Below, in pieces: positions 28,323-39,419 of a stretch of 64,000 bases of DNA. The DNA lies in assembly GCF_018687355.1 (NCBI RefSeq), contig NZ_CP061288.1:124001-188000 (forward strand). Direction: 5' to 3'. The position numbers and the translations under genes are program-made. The stretch's first letter is position 1, and each line of letters starts with the position of its first letter. Under the pieces are notes generated by a model. It saw nothing but the letters and a program-made list of their open reading frames with translations. It had not been told where the DNA came from and did not search any database. The stretch is from Polynucleobacter sp. VK25. Lineage in GTDB: Bacteria; Pseudomonadota; Gammaproteobacteria; Burkholderiales; Burkholderiaceae.

Positions 28323-29482
28323 TGTTGGCGCAGTGGCTACAAGATGATTTCGGATTCTTCCGGGTATTTAACTACATCACCTTTAGAGCGGTGATGGCAA
28401 CGGTTACTGCATTATTAATTGGTTTGGCAGCTGGGCCCTGGGTTATTCGTAAGTTGGCTGCATTGAAGATGGGCCAGGCGGTACGTACCGATGGTCCTCA
28501 GACGCATTTAGTTAAATCAGGTACCCCAACCATGGGTGGTGTATTGATTTTGATTGGCATGTTCATCTCATGTATGTTGTGGGCCGATCTCAGCAACCGA
28601 TTTATTTGGATTGTGATGATCGTTACTTTTGGATTTGGACTAGTGGGTTGGGTGGATGATTATCGCAAGGTAGTTTACAAAGACCCTAAGGGAATGGCTT
28701 CGAGGGAGAAATTCTTCTGGCAAACCTTAATTGGTTTATTTGCTGCCATCTATCTTGCATTTTCAGTTTCTGAAGTAAATAACCTCAAAGTGCTGCAATT
28801 GTTCTATGAGTGGCTCAGAAGTGGCTTTGCTCTGGACCTACCTGCAAAAACCGATTTATTAATACCGTTCATGAAAGAAGTGAGCTACCCACTAGGAATC
28901 ATGGGTTTCATTATTTTGAGTTATTTGGTGATTGTTGGTAGTAGTAATGCTGTCAATCTGACTGATGGGCTTGATGGTCTCGTCATCATGCCGGTAATTC
29001 TCGTGGGTGCAGCTTTAGGTGCTTTTGCCTATGTGATGGGTAATGCGATTTATGCAAAGTACCTTCTCTTCCCATATATTCCGGGCGCTGGTGAATTAAT
29101 GATTTTCTGCGGTGCCATGGGCGGTGCTGGGCTAGCATTTCTTTGGTACAACACGCACCCAGCGCAAGTATTTATGGGCGATGTGGGTGCACTCGCTTTG
29201 GGTGGAGCGCTTGGCACGATCGCCGTTATTGTCCGACAAGAAATTGTCTTGTTTGTGATGGGCGGTATTTTTGTTGCAGAAACAGTTTCAGTAATGTTGC
29301 AAGTATTTTGGTTCAAGTTCACAAAAAAACATTTTGGCGAAGGCCGTCGAATTTTCCGGATGGCGCCATTACATCACCATTTTGAATTAGGTGGCTGGAA
29401 AGAAACGCAGGTAGTTGTTCGTTTCTGGATCATCACCATTCTTTTAGTCTTAATTGGCTTGTCTAGCTTGAAGTTACGGTAA
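28313..29482 (+). CDS. mraY: Phospho-MurNAc-pentapeptide transferase
   Basis: Makes lipid I from UDP-MurNAc-pentapeptide and undecaprenyl phosphate on the inner membrane. A 389-residue polytopic protein with about ten helices. The catalytic aspartates sit in GWVDDYRKV and NLTDGLDGL, and the substrate-binding [11 protein letters not shown] is near the C-terminus, with KSGTPTMGG in the first cytoplasmic loop. Normal length for proteobacteria (E. coli 360) with a slightly longer loop. Confidence 0.97.
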   Translation: MLLMLAQWLQDDFGFFRVFNYITFRAVMATVTALLIGLAAGPWVIRKLAALKMGQAVRTDGPQTHLVKSGTPTMGGVLILIGMFISCMLWADLSNRFIWIVMIVTFGFGLVGWVDDYRKVVYKDPKGMASREKFFWQTLIGLFAAIYLAFSVSEVNNLKVLQLFYEWLRSGFALDLPAKTDLLIPFMKEVSYPLGIMGFIILSYLVIVGSSNAVNLTDGLDGLVIMPVILVGAALGAFAYVMGNAIYAKYLLFPYIPGAGELMIFCGAMGGAGLAFLWYNTHPAQVFMGDVGALALGGALGTIAVIVRQEIVLFVMGGIFVAETVSVMLQVFWFKFTKKHFGEGRRIFRMAPLHHHFELGGWKETQVVVRFWIITILLVLIGLSSLKLR

Positions 29483-29495
29483 TCCAAAAGAAAAT

Positions 29496-31118
29496 ATGTT
29501 GACCTTAGAAAATACCTTTGCAAATTCAGCTTTTATGGCTGATGAAGGCTATCAAGCACCTAACCGATTCCTGATTTTGGGTTTAGGTGAGTCTGGTGTA
29601 GCCATGGCGAAGTGGTGTTTGCGTAATGGTGCACAGGTACGTCTAGCAGATACACGTGATCAATCAACATTTACTGAGCGTCAAAATGCTTGGCTAGAAG
29701 AACTTCGTATTGCCGGCCTAAAAGATATTTGTTTTGGTCCTTTGCAAGATGACCTGCTGAAGGAAATTGATGTGATTGGCATCAGTCCGGGACTTTCACC
29801 AGTCCAAGACCCGACTTATTCTTTCTTGGTAAAAGCTGAAGAAGCCGAAATTGATGTATGGAGCGAGATTGAATTTTTTGCGCGCGCGATCTCCGCTTTA
29901 AGTCGTATGGCACAAGCGCAAGAGTTAGGCTATACGGCTTCAGTATTGGCCATTACTGGTACCAATGGGAAAACAACGACCACTGTATTGACTGGCCAAC
30001 TCTGCGAACGCGCCGGTAAGAAGGTTGCTGTTGCAGGAAACATTAGCCCTGCCGCTCTTGAAAAGCTCATGAGTTGTTTGGATACAGCGGATCAAATTGT
30101 GGATATGCCAGATGTTTGGGTATTAGAGTTATCCAGCTTTCAGTTGGTCTATACCCACACATTGAACGCTACAGCAGCAACAGTGTTGAATATTACTCAA
30201 GATCATTTAGATTGGCATGGCGATATGCAGGCTTATGCAGACGCTAAGTTAAGAATATTTGGTGCTGATACGGTGTGCATTCTGAATCGTGATGACTCAT
30301 TAGTTATGGGCTTACTTTCAGAGGAGCAAAAAGCAGAGAAGTCTATAGTGACTTTTGGTTCTAATCGACCAGATGAGCAGGGTGCTTTTGGTATTGAGCA
30401 CGACTTACGTGCCGGCGGAATTGATTGGCTAGTATGGGCAGAAGTTGACGAAGACGTAGAACCTAAGCCCAAGCGCCGTCGGAAGTCTGCAGCCATTGAG
30501 GAAGAAGAGCCATTGCGACTCAAGCGTTTGATCCCAGCCGATGCCTTAAGAATTCGTGGTCGCCACAATGCCTTAAATGCATTGGCTGCACTTGCCTTAG
30601 CTCGTGCAGCTAACTTGCCAATGAACGTACTTTTGCATGGCTTACGTGACTACCATGGTGAACCACACCGTGTACAAAGCATTGCAATCGTTAGAGACGT
30701 TGAGTATGTAGATGACAGCAAGGGTACTAATGTGGGCGCAACGGTTGCCGCATTAAATGGCCTAGGCAGCAATGAGTCAGGAAAACGTATTTGGCTGATT
30801 GCTGGTGGCGATGGTAAAGGTCAAGATTTCAGTCCACTACGTGAGCCTGCTTTACGTTTTGTTAAGGGCGCTTTCCTCATCGGCAAGGATGGTACTGAGA
30901 TCGGTGAAGCTCTAGGCTTAGGAATCCCAAGTACTAATTGCGGTGATTTAGCTTTAGCAGTCCGGGCAGCAGCAGCCCAAGCCATATCTGGGGATTTAGT
31001 GTTGTTATCACCTGCTTGCGCAAGTTTGGATCAGTTCCGTGACTATAAGGAACGCGCTCAAGTGTTTGCTGCAGAAGTCGAAGAACTAGGAATGCATTTT
31101 GAAGGAGTTCAGGCATGA
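29496..31118 (+). CDS. murD: UDP-MurNAc-L-Ala:D-Glu ligase, with charged insertion
   Basis: Adds D-glutamate to UDP-MurNAc-L-Ala. ATP loop AITGTNGKTTTTV near 153-165, ELSSFQLVYT, NITQDHLDWHG and DDSKGTNVGAT are all present. At 540 residues it is about 100 longer than E. coli MurD (438). Extra length comes from an N-terminal extension of about 20 residues, a longer stretch around 135-150 and a highly charged insert near 318-345 (EVDEDVEPKPKRRRKS then EEEEPLRLKR). Such inserts occur in Burkholderiales MurD as far as I recall, so I read it as lineage-specific, not damage. Confidence 0.95.
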   Translation: MLTLENTFANSAFMADEGYQAPNRFLILGLGESGVAMAKWCLRNGAQVRLADTRDQSTFTERQNAWLEELRIAGLKDICFGPLQDDLLKEIDVIGISPGLSPVQDPTYSFLVKAEEAEIDVWSEIEFFARAISALSRMAQAQELGYTASVLAITGTNGKTTTTVLTGQLCERAGKKVAVAGNISPAALEKLMSCLDTADQIVDMPDVWVLELSSFQLVYTHTLNATAATVLNITQDHLDWHGDMQAYADAKLRIFGADTVCILNRDDSLVMGLLSEEQKAEKSIVTFGSNRPDEQGAFGIEHDLRAGGIDWLVWAEVDEDVEPKPKRRRKSAAIEEEEPLRLKRLIPADALRIRGRHNALNALAALALARAANLPMNVLLHGLRDYHGEPHRVQSIAIVRDVEYVDDSKGTNVGATVAALNGLGSNESGKRIWLIAGGDGKGQDFSPLREPALRFVKGAFLIGKDGTEIGEALGLGIPSTNCGDLALAVRAAAAQAISGDLVLLSPACASLDQFRDYKERAQVFAAEVEELGMHFEGVQA

Positions 31119-32386
31119 ACTTAAAAGAGAAATTATTTCCTGAAAATCGTCTTGGGTTAAACCGTTTCTGGAATTTTTCTCGAGGTGGGATTGATAACTT
31201 CCGCACTGGTTTGCGAGATGCTGTATCCGGTGTAGAACAGACCCGTTCACGCATGATGGACTATGACCAGTTACTCGTATGGGCAGTTCTTTCGCTGATG
31301 TTAATTGGTTTGGTGATGGTGTACTCTGCCTCAATTACTCTGGCTGACGGTCCTAAGTACGCTAATTACAGCAGCAACTTTTTCCTTATTCGCCATGTCA
31401 TTTCCTTGACGATTGCGATCGGCGTTGGAATCTGGACTTTTAAGATTCCTACCAAGGTATGGGATCGTTATTCGCCGGTAATTTTCGGATTTACCGTTTT
31501 GCTGCTCATCGCAGTTTTGATTCCCGGTGTAGGTAAGGGTGTTAATGGCGCTAAGCGCTGGATTCCCTTGGGCTTAATGAACTTTCAGCCATCCGAGTTA
31601 ATGAAATTCGCTGCAGTAATTTTTGCAGCAAGTTACACCGTTCAACGCCAGGAATACCTCCATTCATTTGTGAAGGGCATGCTACCGATGGGTATTGCGG
31701 TTGCTCTAGTCGGTGGTTTGTTGATGGCTGAGCCAGATATGGGTGCATTTGTAGTGGTTGCCTTGATTGCATTTGGCATTCTCTTTTTGGGCGGTATCAA
31801 CGCAAAATTATTTGGTGGTTTGATCCTGGTTGGCTTGATGAGTGCCGCAACGATGATTGCGCTTTCCCCTTTCCGTCGTGGACGCATGCTGGCGTTTATG
31901 GATCCATGGCAAGTGGATAACGCTGCCAATAAGGGATATCAATTGACTCATTCACTCATGGCGTTTGGTCGTGGCGAATGGTTTGGTTTGGGTCTTGGCG
32001 GTAGTGTAGAAAAATTGCACTATTTACCAGAAGCGCATACTGATTTCATCATGGCTGTGATTGGTGAGGAGCTCGGTTTTGTTGGGGTAGTCGTCATGAT
32101 CTTCTTGTTCTATTGGATCGTACGTCGCGCCTTCTTAATTGGTCGTACCGCCTTGCAACTAGATCGTAGCTTTGCAGGCCTTGCTGCTAAGGGCGTTGCC
32201 ATTTGGATTGGTTGGCAGGCCTTCATTAATATGGGTGTAAACCTTGGGCTGTTACCAACCAAAGGCTTAACCTTGCCATTGGTCAGTTATGGCGGCTCTG
32301 GAATTTTGATGAATGCAGTGGCTGTAGCAATGTTGCTGCGTATTGATTTTGAAAATCGCATTCTCATGCGCGGGGGGAAGCTTTGA
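31115..32386 (+). CDS. ftsW: Septal peptidoglycan polymerase FtsW
   Basis: A SEDS-family glycosyltransferase that polymerises lipid II with FtsI. The 423-residue protein has a soluble N-terminal extension of about 50 residues, then about ten membrane helices. SEDS features include MVYSASI, GAKRWIPLGLMNFQPSELMK, AEPDMGAF, the catalytic loop LPEAHTDFIMAVIGEELGF and the C-terminal LTLPLVSYGGSG. GAAGGAG precedes the ATG. It overlaps murD by 4 bp and murG by 4 bp. Confidence 0.97.
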   Translation: MNLKEKLFPENRLGLNRFWNFSRGGIDNFRTGLRDAVSGVEQTRSRMMDYDQLLVWAVLSLMLIGLVMVYSASITLADGPKYANYSSNFFLIRHVISLTIAIGVGIWTFKIPTKVWDRYSPVIFGFTVLLLIAVLIPGVGKGVNGAKRWIPLGLMNFQPSELMKFAAVIFAASYTVQRQEYLHSFVKGMLPMGIAVALVGGLLMAEPDMGAFVVVALIAFGILFLGGINAKLFGGLILVGLMSAATMIALSPFRRGRMLAFMDPWQVDNAANKGYQLTHSLMAFGRGEWFGLGLGGSVEKLHYLPEAHTDFIMAVIGEELGFVGVVVMIFLFYWIVRRAFLIGRTALQLDRSFAGLAAKGVAIWIGWQAFINMGVNLGLLPTKGLTLPLVSYGGSGILMNAVAVAMLLRIDFENRILMRGGKL

Positions 32387-33456
32387 CAAAACCCTCAATT
32401 CTTGTGATGGCTGGTGGTACTGGTGGGCATATTTTCCCAGGGCTTGCTGTCGCTGAATATTTGCGGATTTGCGGTTGGAAAGTTTCTTGGTTGGGTAATC
32501 AAGCTGGCATGGAGTACCGCCTTGTGAAGTCTTGTGATTTTCCATTTGAGGCGGTCGAGTTTGGCGGTCTTCGCGGCAAAGGTTTAAAAGCAAAGTTGAT
32601 GCTGCCGATCAACCTCATGCGCGCTTGCTTTCAAAGTTGGAAGATCATGCGCCGCGTTAAACCAAATGTTGTTTTGGGAATGGGTGGCTATATTACTTTC
32701 CCTGGTGGTTTGGTCAGCAAGTTGTTGAAACGTCCATTAGTCTTGCATGAAGCAAATTCAGTCGCTGGCAGCGCCAATCGTGCGTTGAGCAAAATTGCTA
32801 TGCGGACTCTCACTGGATTTCCCAATACGATGGCAAATGCAGAATGGGTTGGCAATCCGATACGCGAAGAGTTTGATCGCATGCTTGCGCCTGCAGCTCG
32901 CTATGAGCAGCGTCAAGGGCCTTTGTCTATTTTGGTTGTGGGCGGAAGTTTGGGAGCCGCCGCTCTAAATGAAAACATTCCTGCTGCGTTGGCATTAATT
33001 CCAGAGGATTCGCGTCCTAATGTGATTCACCAAGCGGGTGATAAACATTTAGCAGATCTGCAAAAAAGATATGCTGACTTAGGTGTGACTGCAGATATTC
33101 GTCCATTTATTGACGACATGCCGGCCGCATATTCACAGGCTGATTTAGTGATTTGCCGTTCAGGGGCTATGACAGTTTCTGAAATAGCTGCTTGTGGCGT
33201 TGCTTCTTGCCTCATTCCTTTTCCTCATGCAATTGATGACCATCAAACTGCTAATGCACAGTTTTTATCAAATGCAGATGCAGCAGTTTTATTGCCGCAG
33301 CCATTGCTGAACCCACAAGATTTGGCATTAATGATTCAAAACTTTAATCGTACGGATTTAAAAGAGATGGCATTGCGTGCGCATGATTTAGCAAAGCCAA
33401 ATGCAACCCAGCGAGTAGCTGAAGTGTGTGCAGACTGTGCGGGGGTGGGAATATGA
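32383..33456 (+). CDS. murG: Lipid II synthase MurG
   Basis: Transfers GlcNAc to lipid I at the cytoplasmic membrane face. A GT-B glycosyltransferase of 357 residues with [19 protein letters not shown] near the N-terminus, [40 protein letters not shown] and [16 protein letters not shown]. The start is a TTG at 32383 (TTGA overlap with the ftsW stop), with GGGGGAAG about 5 bases upstream. The first in-frame ATG would cut into the GGTGGH loop, so the TTG is favoured. Confidence 0.96.
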   Translation: MTKPSILVMAGGTGGHIFPGLAVAEYLRICGWKVSWLGNQAGMEYRLVKSCDFPFEAVEFGGLRGKGLKAKLMLPINLMRACFQSWKIMRRVKPNVVLGMGGYITFPGGLVSKLLKRPLVLHEANSVAGSANRALSKIAMRTLTGFPNTMANAEWVGNPIREEFDRMLAPAARYEQRQGPLSILVVGGSLGAAALNENIPAALALIPEDSRPNVIHQAGDKHLADLQKRYADLGVTADIRPFIDDMPAAYSQADLVICRSGAMTVSEIAACGVASCLIPFPHAIDDHQTANAQFLSNADAAVLLPQPLLNPQDLALMIQNFNRTDLKEMALRAHDLAKPNATQRVAEVCADCAGVGI

Positions 33457-34889
33457 AGCATATCGTTCAGCAAATTCACTTCATTGGTATCGGTGGCGCG
33501 GGTATGAGCGGCATTGCAGAAGTGCTTTTGAACTTGGGGTATCAAGTTTCAGGGTCTGATCTTGCCGATGGAGTAGTTACTAAGCGTCTGCGAGACTTGG
33601 GTGCTGTCATTCACATTGGACATGATCCAAAAAATATTGGCACTGCTGAGGCAGTTGTCATTTCAACTGCGGTAGCTGGCAATAATCCCGAGGTCTTGGC
33701 TGCCCGTGCTGCAAAGGTTCCAGTGATTCAGCGAGCAGTGATGTTGGGTGAGTTAATGCGCCTCAAGCAAGGCATTGCAATTGCTGGAACGCATGGCAAA
33801 ACAACCACTACTAGCTTAGTTGCCTCAGTCTTAGCTGAAGGTGGTCTGGATCCCACATTTGTAATCGGCGGCAAACTCAATTCAGCCGGTGCTAATGCAC
33901 GCCTGGGGCGCGGTGATTTTATTGTGGTTGAAGCAGACGAGTCAGATGCCTCTTTCTTACAACTATTTCCTGCAATGGAAGTGGTTACCAATATCGATGC
34001 TGATCATATGGATACTTATCAGCACGATATGGCTCGATTAAAACAAGCATTTGTGCAGTTTATTCAGCGCATGCCGTTCTATGGTGTTGCGGTGCTTTGT
34101 ATTGATGATGCTAATGTACGCGACATCATTCCATTTGTATCTCAGCCAGTGCTGCGTTATGGACTGTCTGATGATGCGGATATTCGTGCAAGTAATGTAC
34201 GCGCAGATGGCACGCAGATGCATTTCACAGTTGATCGTCGCACGGTGCGCAGACATGGCAATAAGCCTGGCCCACTCAATATCACACTGAACTTGCCCGG
34301 ATTACACAACGTGCGTAATGCTTTAGCTGCAATTGGTATTGCAACAGAGTTAGGTGTAGGCGACGAAGCTATTACTAAAGCCCTCTCCGAATTTAGCGGA
34401 GTAGGCCGCCGTTTCCAGCGCTATGGGGAGATTCCATTGGCATCGGGCGGTAGCTTTACTTTGATTGATGACTATGGACATCATCCAGTAGAAATGGCAG
34501 CAACTTTAGCTGCGGCTAGAGGTGCATATCCAGATCGTCGATTGGTATTGGCATTCCAACCACACCGCTTTACTAGAACGCGTGATTGCTTTGGTGAATT
34601 TGTGCAGGTTCTTCGAAGTTTTGATGCCTTGGTCTTGACTGATGTCTATCCAGCGGGCGAAGCAAAAATTCCAGGTGCTGATAGCAAGAGTTTGATGAAG
34701 GCCGCCATTGCTGAAGATAAGACTTCTAAAGTCTTATTGAATTCCGGTGCCGTTGCCTACGCTGCAAGTATTGCCGAGATGCCAGAAAAATTGAGTCAAG
34801 TTTTAAAAGATGGGGATGTATTAATCACGATGGGCGCAGGATCGATTTCTGCTTTGCCAAATACGTTGTCGGAGGCAAAGAATGTCTAA
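33453..34889 (+). CDS. murC: UDP-MurNAc:L-alanine ligase
   Basis: Adds L-alanine to UDP-MurNAc. ATG 33453 ([20 protein letters not shown]) gives 478 residues; it overlaps the murG stop by 4 bp. UDP-binding [15 protein letters not shown], the ATP loop [35 protein letters not shown] and [14 protein letters not shown] are visible. It completes the set of MurC-F ligases in this cluster. Confidence 0.97.
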   Translation: MKHIVQQIHFIGIGGAGMSGIAEVLLNLGYQVSGSDLADGVVTKRLRDLGAVIHIGHDPKNIGTAEAVVISTAVAGNNPEVLAARAAKVPVIQRAVMLGELMRLKQGIAIAGTHGKTTTTSLVASVLAEGGLDPTFVIGGKLNSAGANARLGRGDFIVVEADESDASFLQLFPAMEVVTNIDADHMDTYQHDMARLKQAFVQFIQRMPFYGVAVLCIDDANVRDIIPFVSQPVLRYGLSDDADIRASNVRADGTQMHFTVDRRTVRRHGNKPGPLNITLNLPGLHNVRNALAAIGIATELGVGDEAITKALSEFSGVGRRFQRYGEIPLASGGSFTLIDDYGHHPVEMAATLAAARGAYPDRRLVLAFQPHRFTRTRDCFGEFVQVLRSFDALVLTDVYPAGEAKIPGADSKSLMKAAIAEDKTSKVLLNSGAVAYAASIAEMPEKLSQVLKDGDVLITMGAGSISALPNTLSEAKNV

Positions 34890-35895
34890 GGTAGGTGTTA
34901 ATTTGAGTTCCTGGGGCGATCGGGTAAGGACTAGCTTAGCTAGCTTGGACCTCAAGTCATTGGGTCGTGTTGGCGTTTTGCTAGGCGGTAAATCTGGCGA
35001 GAGAGAAATTTCCCTCATGTCAGGTAATGGCGTACTAGAAGCATTACGTTCAAAAGGTGTTGATGCACACGCTTTTGATACAGGCTTACGTTGCCCAACA
35101 GAATTAGCTAAAGAAAATTTCGATCGTATCTTTATTTCTCTCCATGGTCGCTTTGGTGAAGATGGAACCATTCAGGGTCTACTTGAATTATTAGGGCTAC
35201 CCTATACCGGCAGCGCTGTATTAGCCTCTGCTCTAGCAATCGACAAGATTGTTACAAAGCAAGTATGGATTAGTAATGGACTCGCTACGCCTGAGTACGA
35301 AGAGTTAACTGCTGATAGCGACTGGAATGCAGTTGTGAAGCATTTGGGCTTGCCACTCATTGTTAAGCCTGCGCACGAAGGTTCATCTTTGGGATTGACC
35401 AAGGTGAAATCGGTGGATGAGTTGCCGGCTGCTTATAAGCTTTCCGCTGGATTGGATAAAAAAGTCATTGCAGAAACCTGCATCATTGGAGATGAACTTA
35501 CTTGCCCATTGGTTGGTTTCGGTAAAACAGCCGAAGCGTTACCTGTGATCAAAATTATTCCACCACAGGCGAACTACGATTTTCATAATAAATACTTCTC
35601 TGACGAAACTCAGTACTTGTGCCCCACTGGATTAGCGCCTGAAGTAAATGCTGCAGTTCAGGAGTTGGCATTGGCTGCATACAGAGCTTTAGGTTGCCGA
35701 ACATGGGGTCGTGCTGATGTGATGCTCGATCAGAAGACTGGCAAACCTTACTTATTGGAAATGAATACCTCTCCTGGCATGACCTCTCACTCCTTGGTGC
35801 CAATGGCTGCCAAGGCAGCTGGTATTGAGTACGCTGACTTGGTCATTTGGTTGCTAAGTCAAACATTGCAGCAAAAAGAGGGTGCCTCTAAATGA
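34882..35895 (+). CDS. ddlB: D-alanine:D-alanine ligase B
   Basis: Makes D-Ala-D-Ala for MurF. A 337-residue ATP-grasp enzyme with [57 protein letters not shown] and the C-terminal [24 protein letters not shown]. The N-terminus carries about 25 more residues than E. coli DdlB. It overlaps murC by 8 bp and ftsQ by 4 bp. Confidence 0.97.
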   Translation: MSKVGVNLSSWGDRVRTSLASLDLKSLGRVGVLLGGKSGEREISLMSGNGVLEALRSKGVDAHAFDTGLRCPTELAKENFDRIFISLHGRFGEDGTIQGLLELLGLPYTGSAVLASALAIDKIVTKQVWISNGLATPEYEELTADSDWNAVVKHLGLPLIVKPAHEGSSLGLTKVKSVDELPAAYKLSAGLDKKVIAETCIIGDELTCPLVGFGKTAEALPVIKIIPPQANYDFHNKYFSDETQYLCPTGLAPEVNAAVQELALAAYRALGCRTWGRADVMLDQKTGKPYLLEMNTSPGMTSHSLVPMAAKAAGIEYADLVIWLLSQTLQQKEGASK

Positions 35896-36749
35896 GCAAC
35901 TTCATGGATCGCTTTGGTGAAATTTTCTCGATGTTAATGGCTCCTCTTTGGAACCACTCAGATCGCATGGAGAAATTGAGCCGTTTCTTGATCCGTTGTT
36001 TTGTGGTGATGTTAGTCATTGGGATTTTAGTTTGGCTAAGTCAACGCCCAGTATTTGCTTTGAAGCAAATTCAAATTGAGCCAGTTGCCGGTCAAACTCT
36101 GAAGCATATTAATAAGCCTATTGTTAAGCAACAGGTTCTCGAAACAGTGCAAGGCAATTTCTTCAGTGTTCGCCTAGAGGATGTGAAGCGTGGCTTTGAA
36201 AGCATGCCTTGGGTGCGACATGTCAATGTACGTCGTGTCTGGCCGAATGGATTGGTTGTCAGTATTGAAGAGCAAAAGCCTTTTGGAACCTGGGGTGGGG
36301 CTGATAGCCATACTCTCATGAATACCCATGGCGAACTCTTTACTGGGCGCGTATCAGAGGTAAGCGACGATGTACGTTTAATCGATTTTTCTGGGCCTGC
36401 AGATGCTGGTAAGGAAGTGATGAGTCTTTATGAAAAAGCAAACAATTGGTTTAAGCCATGGGGTGCTGAAGTAACTAGTCTGGCCCTCACTGAGCGATAT
36501 GCATGGCATGTAAAGCTTTCGAATGGTATGAAGGTTGAATTTGGACGCGACGAAGAAAGTTCCGATAAAAATTTGACTGAAGAGCGCGTTGCTCGCTTAT
36601 TTAAGTATTGGCCCCAGGTGCAAGAAAAGTGGGCGAATAGAGTTGACGCAGTTGATTTGCGTTATGCAAATGGTTTCGCAGTTCATCTTGCTTCTGCAAG
36701 TTTGAAAAAGAATGAAGTAGACGGCAAAAAAAGTGAGCTGAAGCAATGA
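35892..36749 (+). CDS. ftsQ: Cell division protein FtsQ
   Basis: Bitopic divisome protein of 285 residues: cytoplasmic tail of about 35, one membrane helix ([14 protein letters not shown]), then a POTRA domain starting [12 protein letters not shown] and a beta domain with [23 protein letters not shown]. It forms FtsQLB with FtsL and FtsB. It overlaps ddlB by 4 bp. Nothing unusual. Confidence 0.95.
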   Translation: MSNFMDRFGEIFSMLMAPLWNHSDRMEKLSRFLIRCFVVMLVIGILVWLSQRPVFALKQIQIEPVAGQTLKHINKPIVKQQVLETVQGNFFSVRLEDVKRGFESMPWVRHVNVRRVWPNGLVVSIEEQKPFGTWGGADSHTLMNTHGELFTGRVSEVSDDVRLIDFSGPADAGKEVMSLYEKANNWFKPWGAEVTSLALTERYAWHVKLSNGMKVEFGRDEESSDKNLTEERVARLFKYWPQVQEKWANRVDAVDLRYANGFAVHLASASLKKNEVDGKKSELKQ

Positions 36750-36758
36750 GGAATGGCA

Positions 36759-37988
36759 ATGAGTAAAGACAATCGCGATATTTTGGTTGGTTTAGATATT
36801 GGAACTTCCAAGGTGGTTGCCTTGGTTGCTGAATTAGCTCCTGATGGTCAATTCAACGTAGTTGGTGTTGGACAAACGGCATCTAAGGGTTTAAAGAAGG
36901 GCGTTGTAGTCAATATTGAAGCAACCGTTCAGTCGATTCAGAAGGCGCTTGAAGAGGCTGAAGTAATGGCTGATCGTCAAATCGTACAAGTCTTTACTGG
37001 AATCGCTGGTAATCACATCGTGAGCTTTAACTCAAGCGGTATGGTTGCCATACGAGATAAAGAAGTTGGCTCTGGAGATGTCGAGCGCGTTCTCGAAACA
37101 GCAAAAGCAATCAACATCCCAACCGATCAACAGATTTTGCACATTCTTGTTCAAGAATTCATTATTGATGGACAGGAAGATGTCCGCGAGCCAATTGGTA
37201 TGAGTGGTCTACGCTTAGAAGTGAAAGTGCATATTGTGACTGGCGCTGTAAGTGCTGCACAAAATATTGTGAAGTGTGTACGTCGCTGTGGTCTTGAAGT
37301 AAATGACTTGATATTGCAGCCTTTAGCATCAAGTTTGGCGGTATTAACCGAGGATGAAAAAGAGCTTGGCGTAGTGTTGGTGGATATTGGTGGTGGTACA
37401 ACTGATATAGCAATTTATTGCCAGGGCTCAATTCGTCATACTGCTGTGATTCCTATTGCAGGCGATCAAATCACTAATGACATTGCGATGGCATTACGTA
37501 CCCCAACAATTGATGCAGAGGATTTGAAGATTGCGCACGGTATTGCTCGTCAAGAGATGGCTGATCCAACTGTGATGATCGATGTTCCTGGTGTAGGTGA
37601 TCGTGAACCACGCCCAATGTCTAAACAAGCATTGGCTGCAGTAATTGAACCCCGTGTTGAAGAGCTATTTACCCTGGTAAGAGGCGTAGTACGCGACTCT
37701 GGCTATGAAGATATGGTTTCCTCTGGAATTGTTTTGACAGGCGGCACAGCATTAATGCCTGGCATGGTCGAGTTAGCTGAGCAAGTCTTCTTAAGACCAG
37801 CTCGTATGGGCACTCCTGAGTACCGTGGACATTTACATGAAGTATTACGTAGCCCTAGATATGCCACCAGCATTGGCTTGCTGATGGAAGGCCAAGCGCA
37901 GCTATTGCGCGGCCGTCGTGTTTCTCAATCAGGCGCGTTTCAGAGTGTTATTACGCGCATGAAGGAATGGTTCGCAGGAAATTTTTAA
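36759..37988 (+). CDS. ftsA: Cell division protein FtsA
   Basis: Actin-like ATPase that tethers FtsZ to the membrane. I chose ATG 36759 (MSKDNRDILVGLDIGTSKV) because GAGGA lies 6 bases upstream; ATG 36753 sits directly on that Shine-Dalgarno. Phosphate loops GLDIGTSKV and VDIGGGTTDIAIY and the GIVLTGGTALMPG motif mark the actin fold. The C-terminal SVITRMKEWFAGNF is the amphipathic membrane-targeting helix. Length is 409 residues. Confidence 0.97.
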   Translation: MSKDNRDILVGLDIGTSKVVALVAELAPDGQFNVVGVGQTASKGLKKGVVVNIEATVQSIQKALEEAEVMADRQIVQVFTGIAGNHIVSFNSSGMVAIRDKEVGSGDVERVLETAKAINIPTDQQILHILVQEFIIDGQEDVREPIGMSGLRLEVKVHIVTGAVSAAQNIVKCVRRCGLEVNDLILQPLASSLAVLTEDEKELGVVLVDIGGGTTDIAIYCQGSIRHTAVIPIAGDQITNDIAMALRTPTIDAEDLKIAHGIARQEMADPTVMIDVPGVGDREPRPMSKQALAAVIEPRVEELFTLVRGVVRDSGYEDMVSSGIVLTGGTALMPGMVELAEQVFLRPARMGTPEYRGHLHEVLRSPRYATSIGLLMEGQAQLLRGRRVSQSGAFQSVITRMKEWFAGNF

Positions 37989-38047
37989 GTAATTTTTTAG
38001 TTTTTTTCGTCGTCGTCAATGTAGTACGTATTTACCTAGGAGGGTAT

Positions 38048-39388
38048 ATGGAATTTGAAATGTTAGATCAAGAAACAGCTGGCAAGACCATTATTAAAGT
38101 GGTTGGTGTCGGTGGCGCTGGCGGTAATGCTGTTCAGCACATGATCCGTCGCGGTGTTAATGGCGTAGAGTTCATTTGCATGAACACCGATGCTGGCGCT
38201 TTACAGCGTTCTGAGGCATCTGTGAATTTGCAACTGGGCTCTAGCGGATTAGGTGCTGGTGCGAAGCCAGAAATCGGCGCAGCTTCTGCTGAAGAGGCTC
38301 GCGCACGTATTGCAGATACATTGCAAGGCGCTCATATGGTGTTCATTACTGCTGGTATGGGTGGTGGCACTGGAACTGGCGCAGCTCCAATCGTGGCTCA
38401 AGTAGCGAAAGAAATGGGCATTCTCACCGTTGGTGTCATCAGCAAGCCATTTGATTTCGAGGGCGTAAAGCGCTTGAAAGTTGCTGAGAATGGCGCTTCA
38501 GAACTCGAATCTTATGTAGATTCATTAATTGTTGTACTCAATGAAAAACTCTTTGAAGTGATGGGTGAAGATGCTGAGTTCGACAAAGCGTTTGCTTGTG
38601 CAGATGATGTATTGCATAACGCTGTTTCTGGCATCGCAGAAATCATCAATGTTCAAGGTTTGATTAACGTTGACTTTGAAGACGTGAAGACAGTGATGGG
38701 TGAGCAAGGTAAAGCCATGATGGGCACGGCAACTGTTTCCGGCATGGATCGCGCTCGCTTAGCTGCTGAAGCTGCAGTTGCTTCACCATTGCTTGAAGGT
38801 GTTGATCTATCTGGCGCACGTGGCGTATTGGTAAATATCACTGCTAGCCGTTCATTGAAGTTGTCTGAGACTCGTGAAGTCATGGCTGCAATTCGTGGCT
38901 ATGCTGCGGATGATGCAACTGTCATCTTCGGTACCGTGTATGACGAGAGCTTAGGTGATGCTTTGCGTGTAACTGTAGTTGCTACTGGCTTGAATAATCC
39001 TCAGGCTCGTAAAAACAACCAGCCTGAAGTAGTTTGGAGACAGGCTACTGGTACGCATGATGCAATGCCAACAATGGCGGATCTCAATAGTTTTGCTCCT
39101 GCTAGTGCATCAGCAGCCATTAGCAAGGTGAGTTTGGACTCCCCTTTGAGCACGAGTGCAGGCTTAGCTTTAACTGGTACTGGTAGTACTCCAGCAATGG
39201 CAGCTCAGCCAGCAAGCTCTGGTGTTGACTACAGCCAATATGATTTGCCGCGGGTTTTTCGTAGCTCTCGTGAAGCGACTCCTGCGCCTACATTAGGTGC
39301 AGATAGTTCTCCTCAGGCTAAATCCATGTTGGATAAAGGGGCTGATTACTATGAAATCCCAGCCTTTTTGCGTAAACAAGCAGATTAA
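38048..39388 (+). CDS. ftsZ: Tubulin-like cell division protein FtsZ
   Basis: Forms the Z ring. ATG 38048 follows AGGAGG by 4 bases; the longer frame back to 37967 overlaps ftsA and is not needed. GTP-binding GVGGAGGNAVQHM, the tubulin signature GGGTGTGAAP and the T7-loop sequence NVDFEDVKTVM are present. A variable Ala/Ser-rich linker runs about residues 320-430, and the C-terminal peptide YYEIPAFLRKQAD binds FtsA and other partners. Length is 446 residues. The 59-bp gap after ftsA is T-rich and may hold part of a promoter, but I cannot define one. Confidence 0.98.
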   Translation: MEFEMLDQETAGKTIIKVVGVGGAGGNAVQHMIRRGVNGVEFICMNTDAGALQRSEASVNLQLGSSGLGAGAKPEIGAASAEEARARIADTLQGAHMVFITAGMGGGTGTGAAPIVAQVAKEMGILTVGVISKPFDFEGVKRLKVAENGASELESYVDSLIVVLNEKLFEVMGEDAEFDKAFACADDVLHNAVSGIAEIINVQGLINVDFEDVKTVMGEQGKAMMGTATVSGMDRARLAAEAAVASPLLEGVDLSGARGVLVNITASRSLKLSETREVMAAIRGYAADDATVIFGTVYDESLGDALRVTVVATGLNNPQARKNNQPEVVWRQATGTHDAMPTMADLNSFAPASASAAISKVSLDSPLSTSAGLALTGTGSTPAMAAQPASSGVDYSQYDLPRVFRSSREATPAPTLGADSSPQAKSMLDKGADYYEIPAFLRKQAD

Positions 39389-39419
39389 TTGACTGCTTAA
39401 TACAATAGGTAATTGCAAA

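Noticed and set aside
30400..30560. Charged stretch in murD as a sign of frameshift
   Set aside because: The frame is open and the conserved Mur motifs continue on both sides, so it is an in-frame insertion.
37967..38047. N-terminal extension of FtsZ by 27 residues
   Set aside because: The AGGAGG directly before ATG 38048 and the family N-terminus fix the shorter start.
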